Below are positions 17,508 through 25,585 of a stretch of DNA of 44,840 bases, one piece after another (within the stretch, counting starts at the first letter, position 1; each line of letters begins with the position of its first letter). The DNA comes from Neobacillus cucumis (GTDB lineage Bacteria > Bacillota > Bacilli > Bacillales_B > DSM-18226). The DNA lies in contig NZ_JAEHGC010000026.1 of NCBI RefSeq assembly GCF_016107705.1, positions 1 to 44,840 of the forward strand. The letters run 5' to 3'. The notes under the pieces were generated by a model. That model made no database searches. It was given only the letters and a program-made list of their open reading frames with translations, and had not been told where the DNA came from. Both the position numbers and the translations under genes were made by a program.

Positions 17508-17560
17508 ACTCTTTAACTAACGGGTGCATTACTGGAACAACGGAAATGCTTTTTTTCTTC
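17508..17560 (+). repeat. R1 left arm with diverged middle
   Basis: CTTTAACTAACGGGTGCATTA begins 12 bases after the DinB stop. The rest (ACGGAAATGCTTTTTTTC) no longer matches other R1 middles, though a T-tract remains. The GNAT gene starts 30 bases on. Confidence 0.6.
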
Positions 17561-17590
17561 TTTGAAATGGAAAGGTAAAGGAGTAGAAAA

Positions 17591-18025
17591 ATGATTATAA
17601 GGCAAATGATTGAAGAAGACATACCTCAACTTGAACAATTATATAAACAATTTTGGGGCGAAGAATCTTGTATTGAAACCATGTATAAGCAGTTTAATAA
17701 ACTACACAAAAAGGATAGCCATATATTTATCTGTGCCATTGAAAATAGCAAATTAATCGGTTCTGTTATGGGAGTCATATTTGAGGAACTATATGGGGAT
17801 TGCAAACCTTTTTTAGTCCTTGAAAACATGATAGTAGATAAATGCTATAGGGACAAAGGGATAGGGAAAGCTTTAATATCCGAACTTGAGAAAATTGCTA
17901 CCAAAAGGGGTTGCTCTCAGGTGATATTGGTAACTGAAAGAAACAGAGTTGACGCTATAAAGTTCTATGAGTCAGCGGGATATAGTTCCCAAACTCATTT
18001 AGGTTTTAAAAAGAAGCTCAATTAA
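17591..18025 (+). CDS. GNAT family N-acetyltransferase
   Basis: 144 residues, complete. MIIRQMIEEDIPQLEQLYKQF is the usual first strand and helix. ENMIVDKCYRDKGIGKALISELE near residue 80 holds motif A, with the acetyl-CoA pyrophosphate loop RDKGIGKA (Q/RxxGxG/A). Motif B follows as VTERNRVDAIKFYESAGY. The ribosome site is AAAGGAG before ATG. The TAA stop (18023-18025) lies inside the left arm of the next R1 element, so gene and repeat are physically fused. The acceptor substrate is unknown. GNAT genes are among the commonest cargo of integron cassettes, a general fact that fits the context. Confidence 0.85.
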   Translation: MIIRQMIEEDIPQLEQLYKQFWGEESCIETMYKQFNKLHKKDSHIFICAIENSKLIGSVMGVIFEELYGDCKPFLVLENMIVDKCYRDKGIGKALISELEKIATKRGCSQVILVTERNRVDAIKFYESAGYSSQTHLGFKKKLN

Positions 18026-18104
18026 AGGGGTTCTTATGTTAAATATGGGGTTGCTGCGGCAATCCCATTTTTTATTGTGCTATCGGGCAGGATAGTTGAA
18101 GAGA
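18018..18104 (+). repeat. R1 element, full length, overlapping the GNAT stop codon
   Basis: Left arm AATTAAAGGGG, middle TTATGTTAAATATGG, perfect stem TTGC-TGCG-GCAA enclosed by GGG and CCC, T-tract, right arm CTATCGGGCAGGATAGTTGAAGAG. Confidence 0.82.
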
Positions 18105-18473
18105 GGAATTGACTCTTTTATGTCGTATCTGATGAATAGTATGAAGTAAAAAAATAAAAAAGCGTCAATAATGACGCTTTCAGCGTGAAAGTGATCCTCA
18201 TAGTCCTACACCCTTATATTATGTAATATTGGTGAATTGTAGAATTATGAGTTAAGAAATAATTGATTTTTAATTTACACAGTACAAAAAAAGACGCCAA
18301 TCATGACGCTCTCATCAAGAGAAGGAAAAATGTTTGGGTTACTGTAGTTTATGTCCCATGGTTTGAAATTGTAATGGACAAGAGTGGACTAGATATAAAT
18401 TTTGTAACTTTTGATTAAAATGCAATCAGCATAACTGCATAATACGGAGATATTACACACTTGAAAAGTAGTA
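18105..18473. other. Gene-free interval with two related hairpins
   Basis: No gene found in 369 bases. At 18159-18180 AAAGCGTCA pairs with TGACGCTTT after an A-run. At 18293-18312 a diverged version of the same unit (AGACGCCAATCATGACGCT) follows another A-run. They look like two copies of a terminator-like unit, perhaps remains of lost cassettes. Confidence 0.45.
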
Positions 18474-18569
18474 CCTTGTTTCATTAATGGGTGCAAGAGT
18501 AAAAGAATGGGACGGCTGCGGCGATCCCATTTTCTTATTGTGCTAACGGGGCAGGTTCGTGTAATAAGT
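18474..18569 (+). repeat. R1 element, full length
   Basis: TTGTTTCATTAATGGGTGC, stem GGGACGGC-TGCG-GCGATCCC, T-tract, CTAACGGGGCAGGTTCGTGTAATAAG (right box decayed). The next gene lies on the opposite strand, converging on it. Confidence 0.8.
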
Positions 18570-18616
18570 TACTTAAACAAGCAATCAAAAAAAGGAAGGG
18601 TGGAATTCCCTCCTTG

Positions 18617-19435
18617 TCACTTATTATCTGGATCAATTGCAACATTTATTGAATTCATCAGGTATTGTTGGTTTTTATCGTTTGTTTGGACCACCAACAT
18701 CTCATAAGAACCTTGATGTTGAAATTTTATTGGACTATTAGTTTGTACGGTCATTTCCAACTGTTTGTTATTTCCGTTCACCTTATGAGTTTCAGCTATT
18801 TTGAATTTTTTAGTCACCGCCTCTGGTAAATATATTTTATAGTAAGCAGGACTACCTCCTTCACGGGTAAATGTAGCGTCAAACGTAAACGATGCTACGT
18901 TTTCCCCTGTATTATAGCCCTCTACACCCCAACGTTCATTTTCGGGAATCGTATTACGTATGTTAATCTTTTGAAAACTGTATTGACCCGTTTTCAACAT
19001 AAAACTTTGGCCATTAGTGGCTTTTAGTTCTATCTTATTAAATGATTCCACATACTCTTGGAGTTCAATAGTAAACTGTCCCCCATCATGAATACTTGTA
19101 TCTATTACACGCACATTCTTCGATGCAATTTCGTCATCTTGATAAAGGGTCACATGATTTATAAGATCGTTGCTGTAATTATCATGAAAAGTGAGAGTGA
19201 CCTTTTTATTTTTTTGAGCCATATTATAAAAGAGATAATTTTCCTCATTTTCGTTATCTCCTTCTAATTTTGGATAGAGGGATTTAACAGAATCCTCCTT
19301 CGCTATCTTCGGTTTTACCGACTTGTGTTGTGTTACCTGTGCTTCTTTACTTCCTCCCTTTTCTATCCCGCAAGATGTCGTCAAAAGAAGGCAAGTGAAA
19401 CCGATTGAAACCATTTTAAGATAATTCTTTTTCAA
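18617..19435 (-). CDS. Putative lipoprotein of unknown function
   Basis: 272 residues. The N-terminus MKKNYLKMVSIGFTCLLLTTSCG is a lipoprotein-type signal peptide with Cys at about residue 22 and a fairly weak lipobox. A polar linker with Ser, Lys and Glu follows. The rest is a soluble, beta-rich domain (alternating patterns such as KKVTLTFHDNY, GQFTIELQEYV, QLEMTVQTN) with no recognised family. It is expected on the outer face of the cytoplasmic membrane. Ribosome site GAGGG precedes the ATG on the minus strand. It shares an R1 interval with the EamA fragment, from which a two-way terminator separates its promoter region. Confidence 0.72.
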   Translation of the reverse strand: MKKNYLKMVSIGFTCLLLTTSCGIEKGGSKEAQVTQHKSVKPKIAKEDSVKSLYPKLEGDNENEENYLFYNMAQKNKKVTLTFHDNYSNDLINHVTLYQDDEIASKNVRVIDTSIHDGGQFTIELQEYVESFNKIELKATNGQSFMLKTGQYSFQKINIRNTIPENERWGVEGYNTGENVASFTFDATFTREGGSPAYYKIYLPEAVTKKFKIAETHKVNGNNKQLEMTVQTNSPIKFQHQGSYEMLVVQTNDKNQQYLMNSINVAIDPDNK

Positions 19436-19508
19436 TTTCCCTCCACGCCTTTCTATCTTTTATTTCCCTAACAATATATGGTATTATTTCAATCTTACTA
19501 TTTTATAT

Positions 19509-19548
19509 AAAAAAACCAACATACTTTTAACGGTATGTTGGTTTTTTT
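19509..19548. terminator. Perfect bidirectional hairpin
   Basis: AAACCAACATAC and GTATGTTGGTTT form a 12-pair stem with A-run and T-run on either side. It lies upstream of the lipoprotein gene and just before the EamA fragment. Confidence 0.75.
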
Positions 19549-19610
19549 AGAGATTATCTAGGATAACGGTAAAACCACTTATACGTTCCGTACATCCACA
19601 ACAATTTTTT

Positions 19611-19928
19611 TGCAAGAAATGCAAATAGAAAATTATCCTTCCAACAACAGTTTCATATTTATCTGCTTTGCTATATTTAACTTTGATTGCTTCTTTTATG
19701 GCTTGGCTATTTTATTTAAAACTTGTAGAAAAAATTGGATGGGCAAAAAGCGGGTATATGATAGCTCTATTCCCAGTAATTGGAGGGGTTGCTTCTGTTT
19801 TAATTGGTGAATCAACTCCATCAATTTATTTGGTGGTAGGGTGCCTTTCTAGCTGTATTGGAGCTGCAATTGCTTTAGGGGTTAGAATTCGAAGTCATAA
19901 TAATAATCTGCCTATAAATACTAATTAA
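19611..19928 (+). pseudogene. EamA transporter remnant, 5' truncated copy of the gene at 23621
   Basis: The sequence from 19640 is about 95% identical to the 3' third of the EamA gene at 23621-24478 (from about 24229), and 19611-19632 matches 24118-24139, so about 90 bases are deleted internally and the first half of the gene is missing. It keeps the original C-terminus (GVRIRSHNNNLPINTN) that the long copy has lost through a 4-base deletion. Similarity runs on through the stop codon into the R1 left arm at 19938. It cannot make a functional transporter. Confidence 0.85.
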
Positions 19929-19937
19929 GAATAGACT

Positions 19938-20018
19938 TCCTTATTAAGCTAACGGGTGCTTTACTTCAATAAGGAGTAAGGCCTTTTTCTTGTTCAACTA
20001 AAGGGGCAGGTTACTAAA
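19938..20018 (+). repeat. R1 element
   Basis: CCTTATTAAGCTAACGGGTGC, stem CTTTACTTC...GGAGTAAGG, T-tract, AACTAAAGGGGCAGGTTAC. A further weak copy may follow at about 20060-20130 (GGAGCTACGGCTAAGGTC, then CTATCA and GCTTAATAAA). Confidence 0.7.
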
Positions 20019-20180
20019 AATAGTATAGTATGGAATTAGAAGATGGAACATATCTAATAATAGCGAGGGAGCTACGGCTAAGGTCTTATATTTTATTAGA
20101 CTATCACTGTATTTACGGCTTAATAAATCTTTGTTATGCTTTTTTTGGAAGTAATTTCTATATATAAAGGAGATATCGAT

Positions 20181-20360
20181 GTGAAGAAAATATTATCAGC
20201 AGTAGTAGCGGTCGTAATTACAGTAGGTATAGCAGGTATATACTATAAAATTGAATTATCTGATGAAGCAAAATATAAAAAGTGTTTAGAGGCACAGGGA
20301 ATTTCGAACACAATTGCCAAAGTAGTAGGTGACGAACCAACTAATGCTTGTAATGAATAA
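20181..20360 (+). CDS. Small single-helix protein (59 aa)
   Basis: The start is GTG at 20181, with a clear AAAGGAGAT 8 bases upstream; an ATG two bases earlier is out of frame. The product begins with a membrane anchor or uncleaved signal (KKILSAVVAVVITVGIAG), followed by a charged region with two cysteines (KKCLEAQG and TNACNE). The paired Cys outside the membrane could form a disulfide. No family recognised. It is the only gene between R1 elements at 19938 and 20455. Confidence 0.62.
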   Translation: MKKILSAVVAVVITVGIAGIYYKIELSDEAKYKKCLEAQGISNTIAKVVGDEPTNACNE

Positions 20361-20454
20361 AAGAGATTGAGAATCATTAACTAATAATGTTTTTCTTTAT
20401 ACTATCAAAAATAATATAGACTTTTTAGCAGACAATTAACAAAAGAAAAGTGAA

Positions 20455-20545
20455 TCTTATTCAACTAACGGGTGCTTGAATTTAAGAAGGGGAGGTTGCT
20501 GTGGCAGCCTTTTTTTATTGAGCAAACGGCACAGGTTATTTAGGA
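20455..20545 (+). repeat. R1 element with the best left arm
   Basis: CTTATTCAACTAACGGGTGC, stem around GGTTGC-TGTG-GCAGCC, long T-tract, GCAAACGGCACAGGTTATT. The left box ATTCAAC fits RYYYAAC exactly. Confidence 0.82.
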
Positions 20546-20612
20546 TTATAAACCACATCTCCAATTTGTGGTAATTTAGAAGTATAAATTTATTTTTTGG
20601 AGTGACAAGGTT

Positions 20613-20786
20613 ATGGAGATTATTCTTTATGCATTTTACGGCTTGGTTGTTTTAGTTGGTCTATTTCTTTTTATTATTTATGCGGTTAGTATAGGCATTG
20701 ATAATTCTAAGCAAGTTAAGGCATTAAGGTCTGAACTTAAAGATATAAAAAAAGAACTAAAAGATTTCAAGGAAAATAAGACATAG
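20613..20786 (+). CDS. Small membrane protein with coiled-coil tail (57 aa)
   Basis: Starts MEIILYAFYGLVVLVGLFLF, a single membrane helix of about 25 residues. A charged heptad-like tail of lysines, glutamates and leucines (ALRSELKDIKKELKDF) should form a short cytoplasmic coiled coil. The shape resembles small membrane anchors or holin-like regulators, but no family is recognised. A weak ribosome site (GGAGTGACAAGG) precedes ATG. It is the only gene between two R1 elements, whose next left arm begins 10 bases after the stop. Confidence 0.6.
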   Translation: MEIILYAFYGLVVLVGLFLFIIYAVSIGIDNSKQVKALRSELKDIKKELKDFKENKT

Positions 20787-20795
20787 ATAATTTTT

Positions 20796-21010
20796 CTTAT
20801 TCAACTACCATGAAAGTACAAAACCGTAAAAATATAAAAATGACAATACTAAAGTAGACCCAGCAATTATATTTTAAAAAAAGCTGAGCCTAAAATTAAA
20901 CCTCATGTCGCAATATCAGTATGACCACAATAACCCTAATTTCATTCTCTGTGGTGAATCGCCGATTTTTGCGCTTCATGGATGGCTAACGGGTGCGTTA
21001 ATCCAATAAA
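20796..21010 (+). repeat. R1 element carrying an R2 insertion
   Basis: A perfect left arm CTTATTCAACTA is split by R2 at 20808-20985. The target CTA recurs after it, followed by ACGGGTGCGTTAATCC and AATAAA. Confidence 0.75.
20808..20985 (+). mobile_element. R2 element, copy 1 (178 bp MITE-like)
   Basis: Begins CCATGAAAG and ends CTTCATGGATGG, short imperfect inverted repeats, and is bracketed by a direct CTA. Over 90% identical to the copy at 26621. No reading frame of note inside. Confidence 0.7.
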
Positions 21011-21032
21011 CTAGAGAAAGTGAAGGGGAGAA

Positions 21033-21479
21033 ATGGAACAGTTTGACTTGTTAAAAGATAAAGGCATCAGTGTAACCGTGTTAAAAAATAAAGGACAAGA
21101 ACTCCAAAAACAGTGGGGTGAAGTATTTGCTAAGGATCTTAGTAAAAACCAAAAAAGACAAATCCATTATGGTCAGTTCTTGTGGCATGCATTTAGTTAT
21201 GAACTGCTGCCATGTAAAAAAGGTCAAAGAGCAAGGAATGCATTTGATATAGTATCGAAGGATGAATGTTTTATTTTTTACCAGAACAATCAAAATGCAT
21301 TATTGATTGAAAAAGCTGCGAGCTTAAAGTCCGATCACATAATAAATGAGATTGACGGATATATTCATGATGTTTATGTGGTCGATAAAGCTTTTTCATG
21401 GACGTATATCCAAACTCACGAAGAGGATGAAGGACCCTATTTTTATAAGCCAGTTTTAGACCCTGTCTTCTTTAATTAA
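21033..21479 (+). CDS. DUF4275 family protein
   Basis: 148 residues, soluble. The pattern WGEVFAKDLSKNQKRQIHYGQFLWHAFSYEL near the start and FDIVSKDECFIFYQNN in the middle match DUF4275, a Bacillaceae family of unknown function. The end (WTYIQTHEEDEGPYFYKP) is the conserved final segment. Ribosome site GGGGAG precedes ATG. The TAA stop (21477-21479) lies within the left arm of the next R1 element (TTTAATTAACGGGTGC), so the cassette border reaches into the gene. No partner gene is adjacent in the same orientation without an R1 between. Confidence 0.8.
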   Translation: MEQFDLLKDKGISVTVLKNKGQELQKQWGEVFAKDLSKNQKRQIHYGQFLWHAFSYELLPCKKGQRARNAFDIVSKDECFIFYQNNQNALLIEKAASLKSDHIINEIDGYIHDVYVVDKAFSWTYIQTHEEDEGPYFYKPVLDPVFFN

Positions 21480-21571
21480 CGGGTGCTTTAACTTAACATC
21501 AAATGGACTGTTGCGGCAATCCTTTTTCATTATCGATATTCAAGTATCGGAGCAGGATAGTTGAACAAGAA
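21470..21571 (+). repeat. R1 element overlapping the DUF4275 stop codon
   Basis: TTTAATTAACGGGTGC, middle GGACTG-TTGC-GGCAATCC, T-tract, AAGTATCGGAGCAGGATA, then GTTGAAC, which fits GTTRRRY. Confidence 0.8.
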
Positions 21572-21621
21572 AATATTTGGTAAAATTCAATTAGAAGGAC
21601 TTAACAGAAGGGGGTTAGTAA

Positions 21622-22080
21622 ATGATATTGGTGAGTTCCTGCTTAGCGGGGTTAGATGTGAGATATAATGGGACAAATTGTTTAAACGATAAAATAAGTA
21701 AATTGGTAGAAGAAAATAAAGCTATTACAATATGTCCAGAATTACTTGGTGGGTTTTCAACGCCTAGAGAACCAGCTGAGATAATTGGAGGAAACGGAGA
21801 AGATGTTCTGGATGGAAACGCTAAAGTAGTTGATAAATCAGGTAAAGATGTCACCCAACTTTACATAAAAGGAGCATATTCTACGCTAGAACAAGCTATA
21901 GAATTAAATGCGACTTTGGTGGTTCTAAAAGAAAATAGCCCATCTTGCGGCAGTTCAACCATATATAACGGTGAATTTACCGGAAAAAAAATTATGGGGT
22001 TGGGAGTCACTTCTGCTTTACTAAAAAGAAATGGATTAAAAGTAATTTCAGAAGAACAATTTGCAGATACCCTCCTTTAG
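21622..22080 (+). CDS. DUF523 protein, TudS-like thiouracil desulfurase family
   Basis: 152 residues, a full-length DUF523 protein. Three conserved cysteines are present: C7 in SSCLAG, C38 in CPELLGG and C109 in NSPSCGS. In the characterised family member TudS (thiouracil desulfidase) three such cysteines hold a [4Fe-4S] cluster that removes sulfur from 2-thiouracil. STPREPAEI after the second Cys is also typical. Cluster binding here is inferred from conservation. Ribosome site AGGGGG precedes ATG. The gene is alone between R1 elements at 21470 and 22124. Confidence 0.82.
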   Translation: MILVSSCLAGLDVRYNGTNCLNDKISKLVEENKAITICPELLGGFSTPREPAEIIGGNGEDVLDGNAKVVDKSGKDVTQLYIKGAYSTLEQAIELNATLVVLKENSPSCGSSTIYNGEFTGKKIMGLGVTSALLKRNGLKVISEEQFADTLL

Positions 22081-22123
22081 TTCCCACTAATATTGGCGTA
22101 TTAATATTGTTTATTTTAAATAG

Positions 22124-22230
22124 ATTGAGAAATACTGCACTTAAACAAACAGGTGCAAGAGTTAAAGAATGGGATGGCTGCGGCGATCCCATTTTCTTAT
22201 TGTGCTAACGGGGCAGTGTAGTTTAATAAG
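22124..22230 (+). repeat. R1 element, long left arm type
   Basis: GAGAAATACTGCACTTAAAC then AAACAGGTGC, stem GGGATGGC-TGCG-GCGATCCC, T-tract, CTAACGGGGCAGTGTAG and GTTTAATAAG. The middle matches the 18474 copy almost base for base. Confidence 0.82.
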
Positions 22231-22362
22231 AATTTAGGGGGGAAATGAAAACTGGAATAATCTTTTATTAAAGCTATTTTCGTAAACTTTGTTGTTTTTA
22301 TGTAGGGTTTTAGAAAATCAATTTTAATAGTATAATATTGGTAAAAGGAGGTCGGTAAATAA

Positions 22363-22542
22363 ATGAAAAAGAACTATACAGTAATGTTTCTTATGTTTTT
22401 TGTCGCTTTGATTACGGGTGGGTTAGCATTAAAGAATATCTTTGATTTTTCAATGATAGTGGGAGTTGGTTTAGGAACAGTCTTCCTCCTTTGTGCTGTA
22501 TTTTTCGCTGGAGAGAACCAAAGGACTCAAAAGGCACAGTAA
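22363..22542 (+). CDS. Small two-helix membrane protein (59 aa)
   Basis: A strong ribosome site (AAAGGAGG) lies 12 bases before ATG. The product has two hydrophobic segments (about residues 6-24 and 31-50) with a glycine-rich second helix (MIVGVGLGTVFLL), a positively charged start (MKKNY) and a polar tail rich in Gln and Lys. No family recognised. It shares its R1 interval with the gene at 22681; the 140-base gap has no clear terminator, so the two may be co-transcribed. Confidence 0.6.
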   Translation: MKKNYTVMFLMFFVALITGGLALKNIFDFSMIVGVGLGTVFLLCAVFFAGENQRTQKAQ

Positions 22543-22680
22543 CTATAATTGCTGTGTCATTTTCTTTGTTAAGATGCTTTTCTAAAGTTATGAACAGTGA
22601 TAATCTGTTTGCTCAATATTATGATTAAAAATAATAAAATCCCCTTTATATATAATTGACTATAGAAAGGATATCATAAA

Positions 22681-23082
22681 ATGAAAAGAATAATCTTTGG
22701 TTTAGTGGGAGTAGGAATCATGTCAGCAGGATTAATCTTCGGTAGTGGAATTATAGAAAAACAAGCGGGAGGTAATGAAAAACCTAATATAGACGCATTG
22801 TTAGCTGAAAATGGATTTACAGCAGAACCACTGTCGAATGATGAAATGAAAGAAATGGATTTATATCTCGAAAAACATCCAAAAGAATTTTCAATTGATA
22901 GAACTGTAATTGGAAAAGTAAAAAATCATGAAAATTCAAAGGTTATAGAAGTTGCCATATCACAAACATCTGGTATTCTTGGTGAAATTCAGGCTGGAAA
23001 TCCAGAAGAAGCTGAAAAAGTTAGAAAAGAAAATGGGTTGTCTTTCATTCCTATTTATTTAAATCATGATAAAGATAGATAA
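22681..23082 (+). CDS. Secreted or membrane-anchored protein of unknown function (133 aa)
   Basis: Starts MKRIIFGLVGVGIMSAGLIFGSG, a signal peptide or single anchor with no clear cleavage site. The soluble part is helical and charged (MKEMDLYLEKHP, NPEEAEKVRKENG). No family is recognised. ATG follows GAAAGGATATC, a fair ribosome site. Past the stop, 23086-23130 (TTTAATTTAAGGGGG... TTTAAAAAGGG) looks like a worn R1 left arm. The gene is complete and has ordinary codon use for the window. Confidence 0.65.
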   Translation: MKRIIFGLVGVGIMSAGLIFGSGIIEKQAGGNEKPNIDALLAENGFTAEPLSNDEMKEMDLYLEKHPKEFSIDRTVIGKVKNHENSKVIEVAISQTSGILGEIQAGNPEEAEKVRKENGLSFIPIYLNHDKDR

Positions 23083-23289
23083 AATAAATCTTTAATTTAA
23101 GGGGGATTTGTATTTAAAAAGGGCTTAATTTTTTTCATAACGTACCGCAAGATTGGATTTCTTTTTTGATTTATATGTGATCATTTACATACCGATCTTC
23201 TGCAATTGGGCGCTTTTCTTTAGTAAAAGACGTCTTTTTGATATGCCCCTACACTTTAAGGGATTAGATTTTATTAAGGTGAAAAAGAT

Positions 23290-23517
23290 TGTGAAGATTT
23301 CCACTTAAACTACCATGAAAATAAACTTCCTCAAGATTTGAAAAATGACAATTCTTAAGAAGACCCTGCTCAATCGTTAAAAAAAAGAGTAGAGCTTAAT
23401 GAATAAGTCTATGAATTGGTTGACTGGATTAAGGTCTTTATCAGTATTGACCCTTCCATACCTTTTTCATTCTTTGCGCTTCATGGATGGCTATCGGGGC
23501 AGTTTAGCTCAATAAGA
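23290..23517 (+). repeat. R1 element with an R2 unit between its arms
   Basis: Long-type left arm GTGAAGATTTCCACTTAAAC ends in CTA at 23310-23312. After R2 comes CTATCGGGGCAGTTTAG and CTCAATAAG, an R1 right arm. Here R2 replaces the central hairpin. Confidence 0.72.
23313..23490 (+). mobile_element. R2 element, copy 2 (diverged)
   Basis: Shares both ends (CCATGAAA and TGCGCTTCATGGATGG) and scattered internal words (AAAATGACAAT, TATCAGTATTGACC) with the other two copies, but is much more diverged. CTA flanks both sides. Confidence 0.62.
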
Positions 23518-23620
23518 ATAATTTTCAAATCGTGGTTAATTGACTGCTTCAAATTTGTTACAATTACTAACTGAGAAGTTATTAAACATATTAAGATAAA
23601 CAGTAGAATGAGGTAATGCA

Positions 23621-24478
23621 ATGACATATTTTATGTACATATTTTGCTTAATAGTATGGGGGCTAAATTTTATTGCGGTGAAAATTCAAGGAACACCAGT
23701 CAGTTTGGAATTATCATTATCATATCGTTTAGTTATGACAGCTTTTTTATTTTTAGTTCTTGTGTGGTTTCTTAAATCAAAGGGGAGACCAGGAACAAAG
23801 GATTTCCCGTTTATTATAGTTTTTGGTGTATGTAACTTTGCATTAAGTTATCTGTGCCTTTATTACGCCACTATTTTGAGCTCTGCTGCCATTGTAACTT
23901 TAATCTTTTCGTTAAAAGTGATATTGACTCCGATTGCTCTCCGTGTTTTTTTAAAAGAGAAATTATATTCTCGCGTGCTAATTGGGGGAATTCTAGGGGT
24001 ATTTGGAGTATGTGTCCTAATCTATCCGAACTTAAATGATTTTCAAGGATTTACTGATTTAAAAGGAATCATGATTGCTTTGTTAGGTACGATTCTAACA
24101 GCTGTTGGTGATGCAAGTTCTGCAAGAAATGCTAATAGAAAGATTAACCCTATCTATGCAAATGCTATTGGTTTTACAATTGCTAGTGTTTTAATGGGGG
24201 TAATTGTACTGTTCCAAGGAAATAAAATTATACTTCCAACAACAGTTACATATTTATCTGCTTTGCTATATTTAACTTTGATTGCTTCTTTTATGGCTTG
24301 GCTATTTTATTTAAAACTTGTAGAAAAAATTGGAGGGGCAAAAAGCGGGTATATGGTAGCTCTATTCCCAGTAATTGGAGGGGTTGCTTCTGTTTTAATT
24401 GGTGAATCAACTCCATCAATTTATTTGGTAGTAGGGTGCCTTTCTAGCTGTATTGGAGCTGCAATTGCTTTAGGGTAA
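23621..24478 (+). CDS. EamA/DMT family transporter
   Basis: 285 residues and ten predicted membrane helices in two EamA repeats (about residues 1-135 and 145-285), typical of drug/metabolite transporters such as the YdcZ/RhaT-like permeases. The family landmark helices LSYLCLYYATILSSAAIVTLI and SFMAWLFYLKLVEKIGGAKSG are both present. The C-terminus ends abruptly at LG: compared with the fragment at 19611-19928, a 4-base deletion after CTTTAGGG moves the stop forward by about 16 residues, all cytoplasmic, so function may survive. The substrate is unknown. Its 3' end and the R1 arm behind it are duplicated at 19640-19960. Confidence 0.8.
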   Translation: MTYFMYIFCLIVWGLNFIAVKIQGTPVSLELSLSYRLVMTAFLFLVLVWFLKSKGRPGTKDFPFIIVFGVCNFALSYLCLYYATILSSAAIVTLIFSLKVILTPIALRVFLKEKLYSRVLIGGILGVFGVCVLIYPNLNDFQGFTDLKGIMIALLGTILTAVGDASSARNANRKINPIYANAIGFTIASVLMGVIVLFQGNKIILPTTVTYLSALLYLTLIASFMAWLFYLKLVEKIGGAKSGYMVALFPVIGGVASVLIGESTPSIYLVVGCLSSCIGAAIALG

Positions 24479-24530
24479 ATCGAAGTCAGAATAATAATCT
24501 ACCTGTAAATACTAATTAAGAATAGACTTC

Positions 24531-24576
24531 CTAAGTAAGCTCCCTAACGAGTGCTTTAATAAAAGATAGGGGCAAT
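24531..24576 (+). repeat. Short R1 element without hairpin
   Basis: CTAAGTAAGCTCCCTAACGAGTGC is followed after a few bases by GGGGCAATTT. The left half is nearly the same as at 19938, the central hairpin is gone. Confidence 0.55.
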
Positions 24577-24578
24577 TT

Positions 24579-24808
24579 ATGAAAATTGAAGTGAAAGATG
24601 ACGACAAGGTAATAATTAATTACTTTGAATCTTATGGTCATATTTACCAAGACCAAAGCTGTTCTGATTGCAAATTTAATTTAGTATACTATGAACATTT
24701 GATGCTTATTTTTGCCCTCAATGTAATAACTGGACTGAATCCAAATGCAGTGATCCTGATTGTACATACTGTCCTAATCGCTCTGAAAAACCTTTACCAC
24801 ACAAATAA
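24579..24808 (+). pseudogene. Small zinc-ribbon-like protein, frameshifted
   Basis: The first frame starts MKIEVKDDDKVIINYFESYG and carries one CxxC (SCSDC). The continuation with the obvious protein signal is in another frame: FCPQCNNWTESKCSDPDCTYCPNR, then a stop at 24806-24808. It contains CxxC, CxxxxC and CxxC spacing, as in a zinc-binding domain. A one-base indel near 24690-24700 would join the halves into about 76 residues. The original frame instead runs on into R1 sequence to 24896 and gives a meaningless tail. No named family recognised. The gene may be dead or the base call wrong. Confidence 0.6.
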
Positions 24809-24813
24809 TGTTC

Positions 24814-24870
24814 TTTCACTAACAGGTGCTTATGTTAAATATGGGGTTGCTGAGGTTAACGGGTTCGATT
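24814..24870 (+). repeat. Truncated R1 element
   Basis: CACTAACAGGTGCTTATG, TTAAATATGGGGTTGCTG, then GTTAACGGG. The 3' half of the hairpin and the right arm are missing. Confidence 0.6.
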
Positions 24871-24949
24871 TTAAAGTAGAAAACTTTAATTCGTAGCATA
24901 TTTAACATTATAAAAAGCAAAGAATTCAACATTAAATTAGCAATAGAAA

Positions 24950-24978
24950 AAGCATCAACTCCGTTGCTTTTTTTGATT
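24950..24978 (-). terminator. Hairpin behind the 187-residue gene
   Basis: AAAAAGCA and TGCTTTTTTT enclose a loop; the A-rich side gives a U-run on the minus-strand transcript that ends at 25022. Confidence 0.55.
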
Positions 24979-25021
24979 GTTTTCCGTATGTTCTTTTTCA
25001 AAAAACCTATGAAGAAAAGTC

Positions 25022-25585
25022 TTATTTCAAATCAATTTTCTTAAACCAAAACTCCAATGCATCCATTGGTTCTTCTCTCGTATGAGCATAATAAATTTTC
25101 ACTTCGTTTGGTTTTACGTTTTCTGGGAGAATAAATGAAAAACTAAATTCTTTGGATGTCTCTATATCAAATATTTGTGGAACTGATTCAGGAGGATTCT
25201 CTTTTTTTATCCATTCTTGAACTGGTTCCTCTAAGCCATTCTTATCCATTTTTTTATAATTCTCAACTCTATTTCGTTTAACATCAGATACTTCCTCGTT
25301 ATTAGGGACATAGAAAACAATAAAATCAGTGGGAAATCTATAAGCATCTAATGTTTTTTTCCAAACTCCTGTCACTTTATATGATTGGTTTTCCTTTTTG
25401 ATAGTAAAATTCAAGGAATCAGGAGTCGTATGATACCAAGAGTTAATAGACACGTATCCGACAAAAATTAAACCTAGAAATACAGGCGTTAAAAATAAAA
25501 TTGACACTATTCTTCTGGTTTTCCAAAACCTAATCGCTAATATAAAAAAACCAATAATGATAATAATTGCAAGGATAATCGACAT
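25022..25585 (-). CDS. Membrane protein of unknown function with extracytoplasmic domain (187 aa)
   Basis: Two hydrophobic helices near the start (about residues 1-19 and 29-50) are followed by a beta-rich soluble domain of about 130 residues (SLNFTIKKENQSYKVTGVW, then EFSFSFILPENVKPNEVKIYY). The topology suggests the domain faces outside. No family is recognised. It is intact, on the minus strand, and the only gene between the R1 elements at 24814 and 25845, both of which point the other way. Confidence 0.65.
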   Translation of the reverse strand: MSIILAIIIIIGFFILAIRFWKTRRIVSILFLTPVFLGLIFVGYVSINSWYHTTPDSLNFTIKKENQSYKVTGVWKKTLDAYRFPTDFIVFYVPNNEEVSDVKRNRVENYKKMDKNGLEEPVQEWIKKENPPESVPQIFDIETSKEFSFSFILPENVKPNEVKIYYAHTREEPMDALEFWFKKIDLK

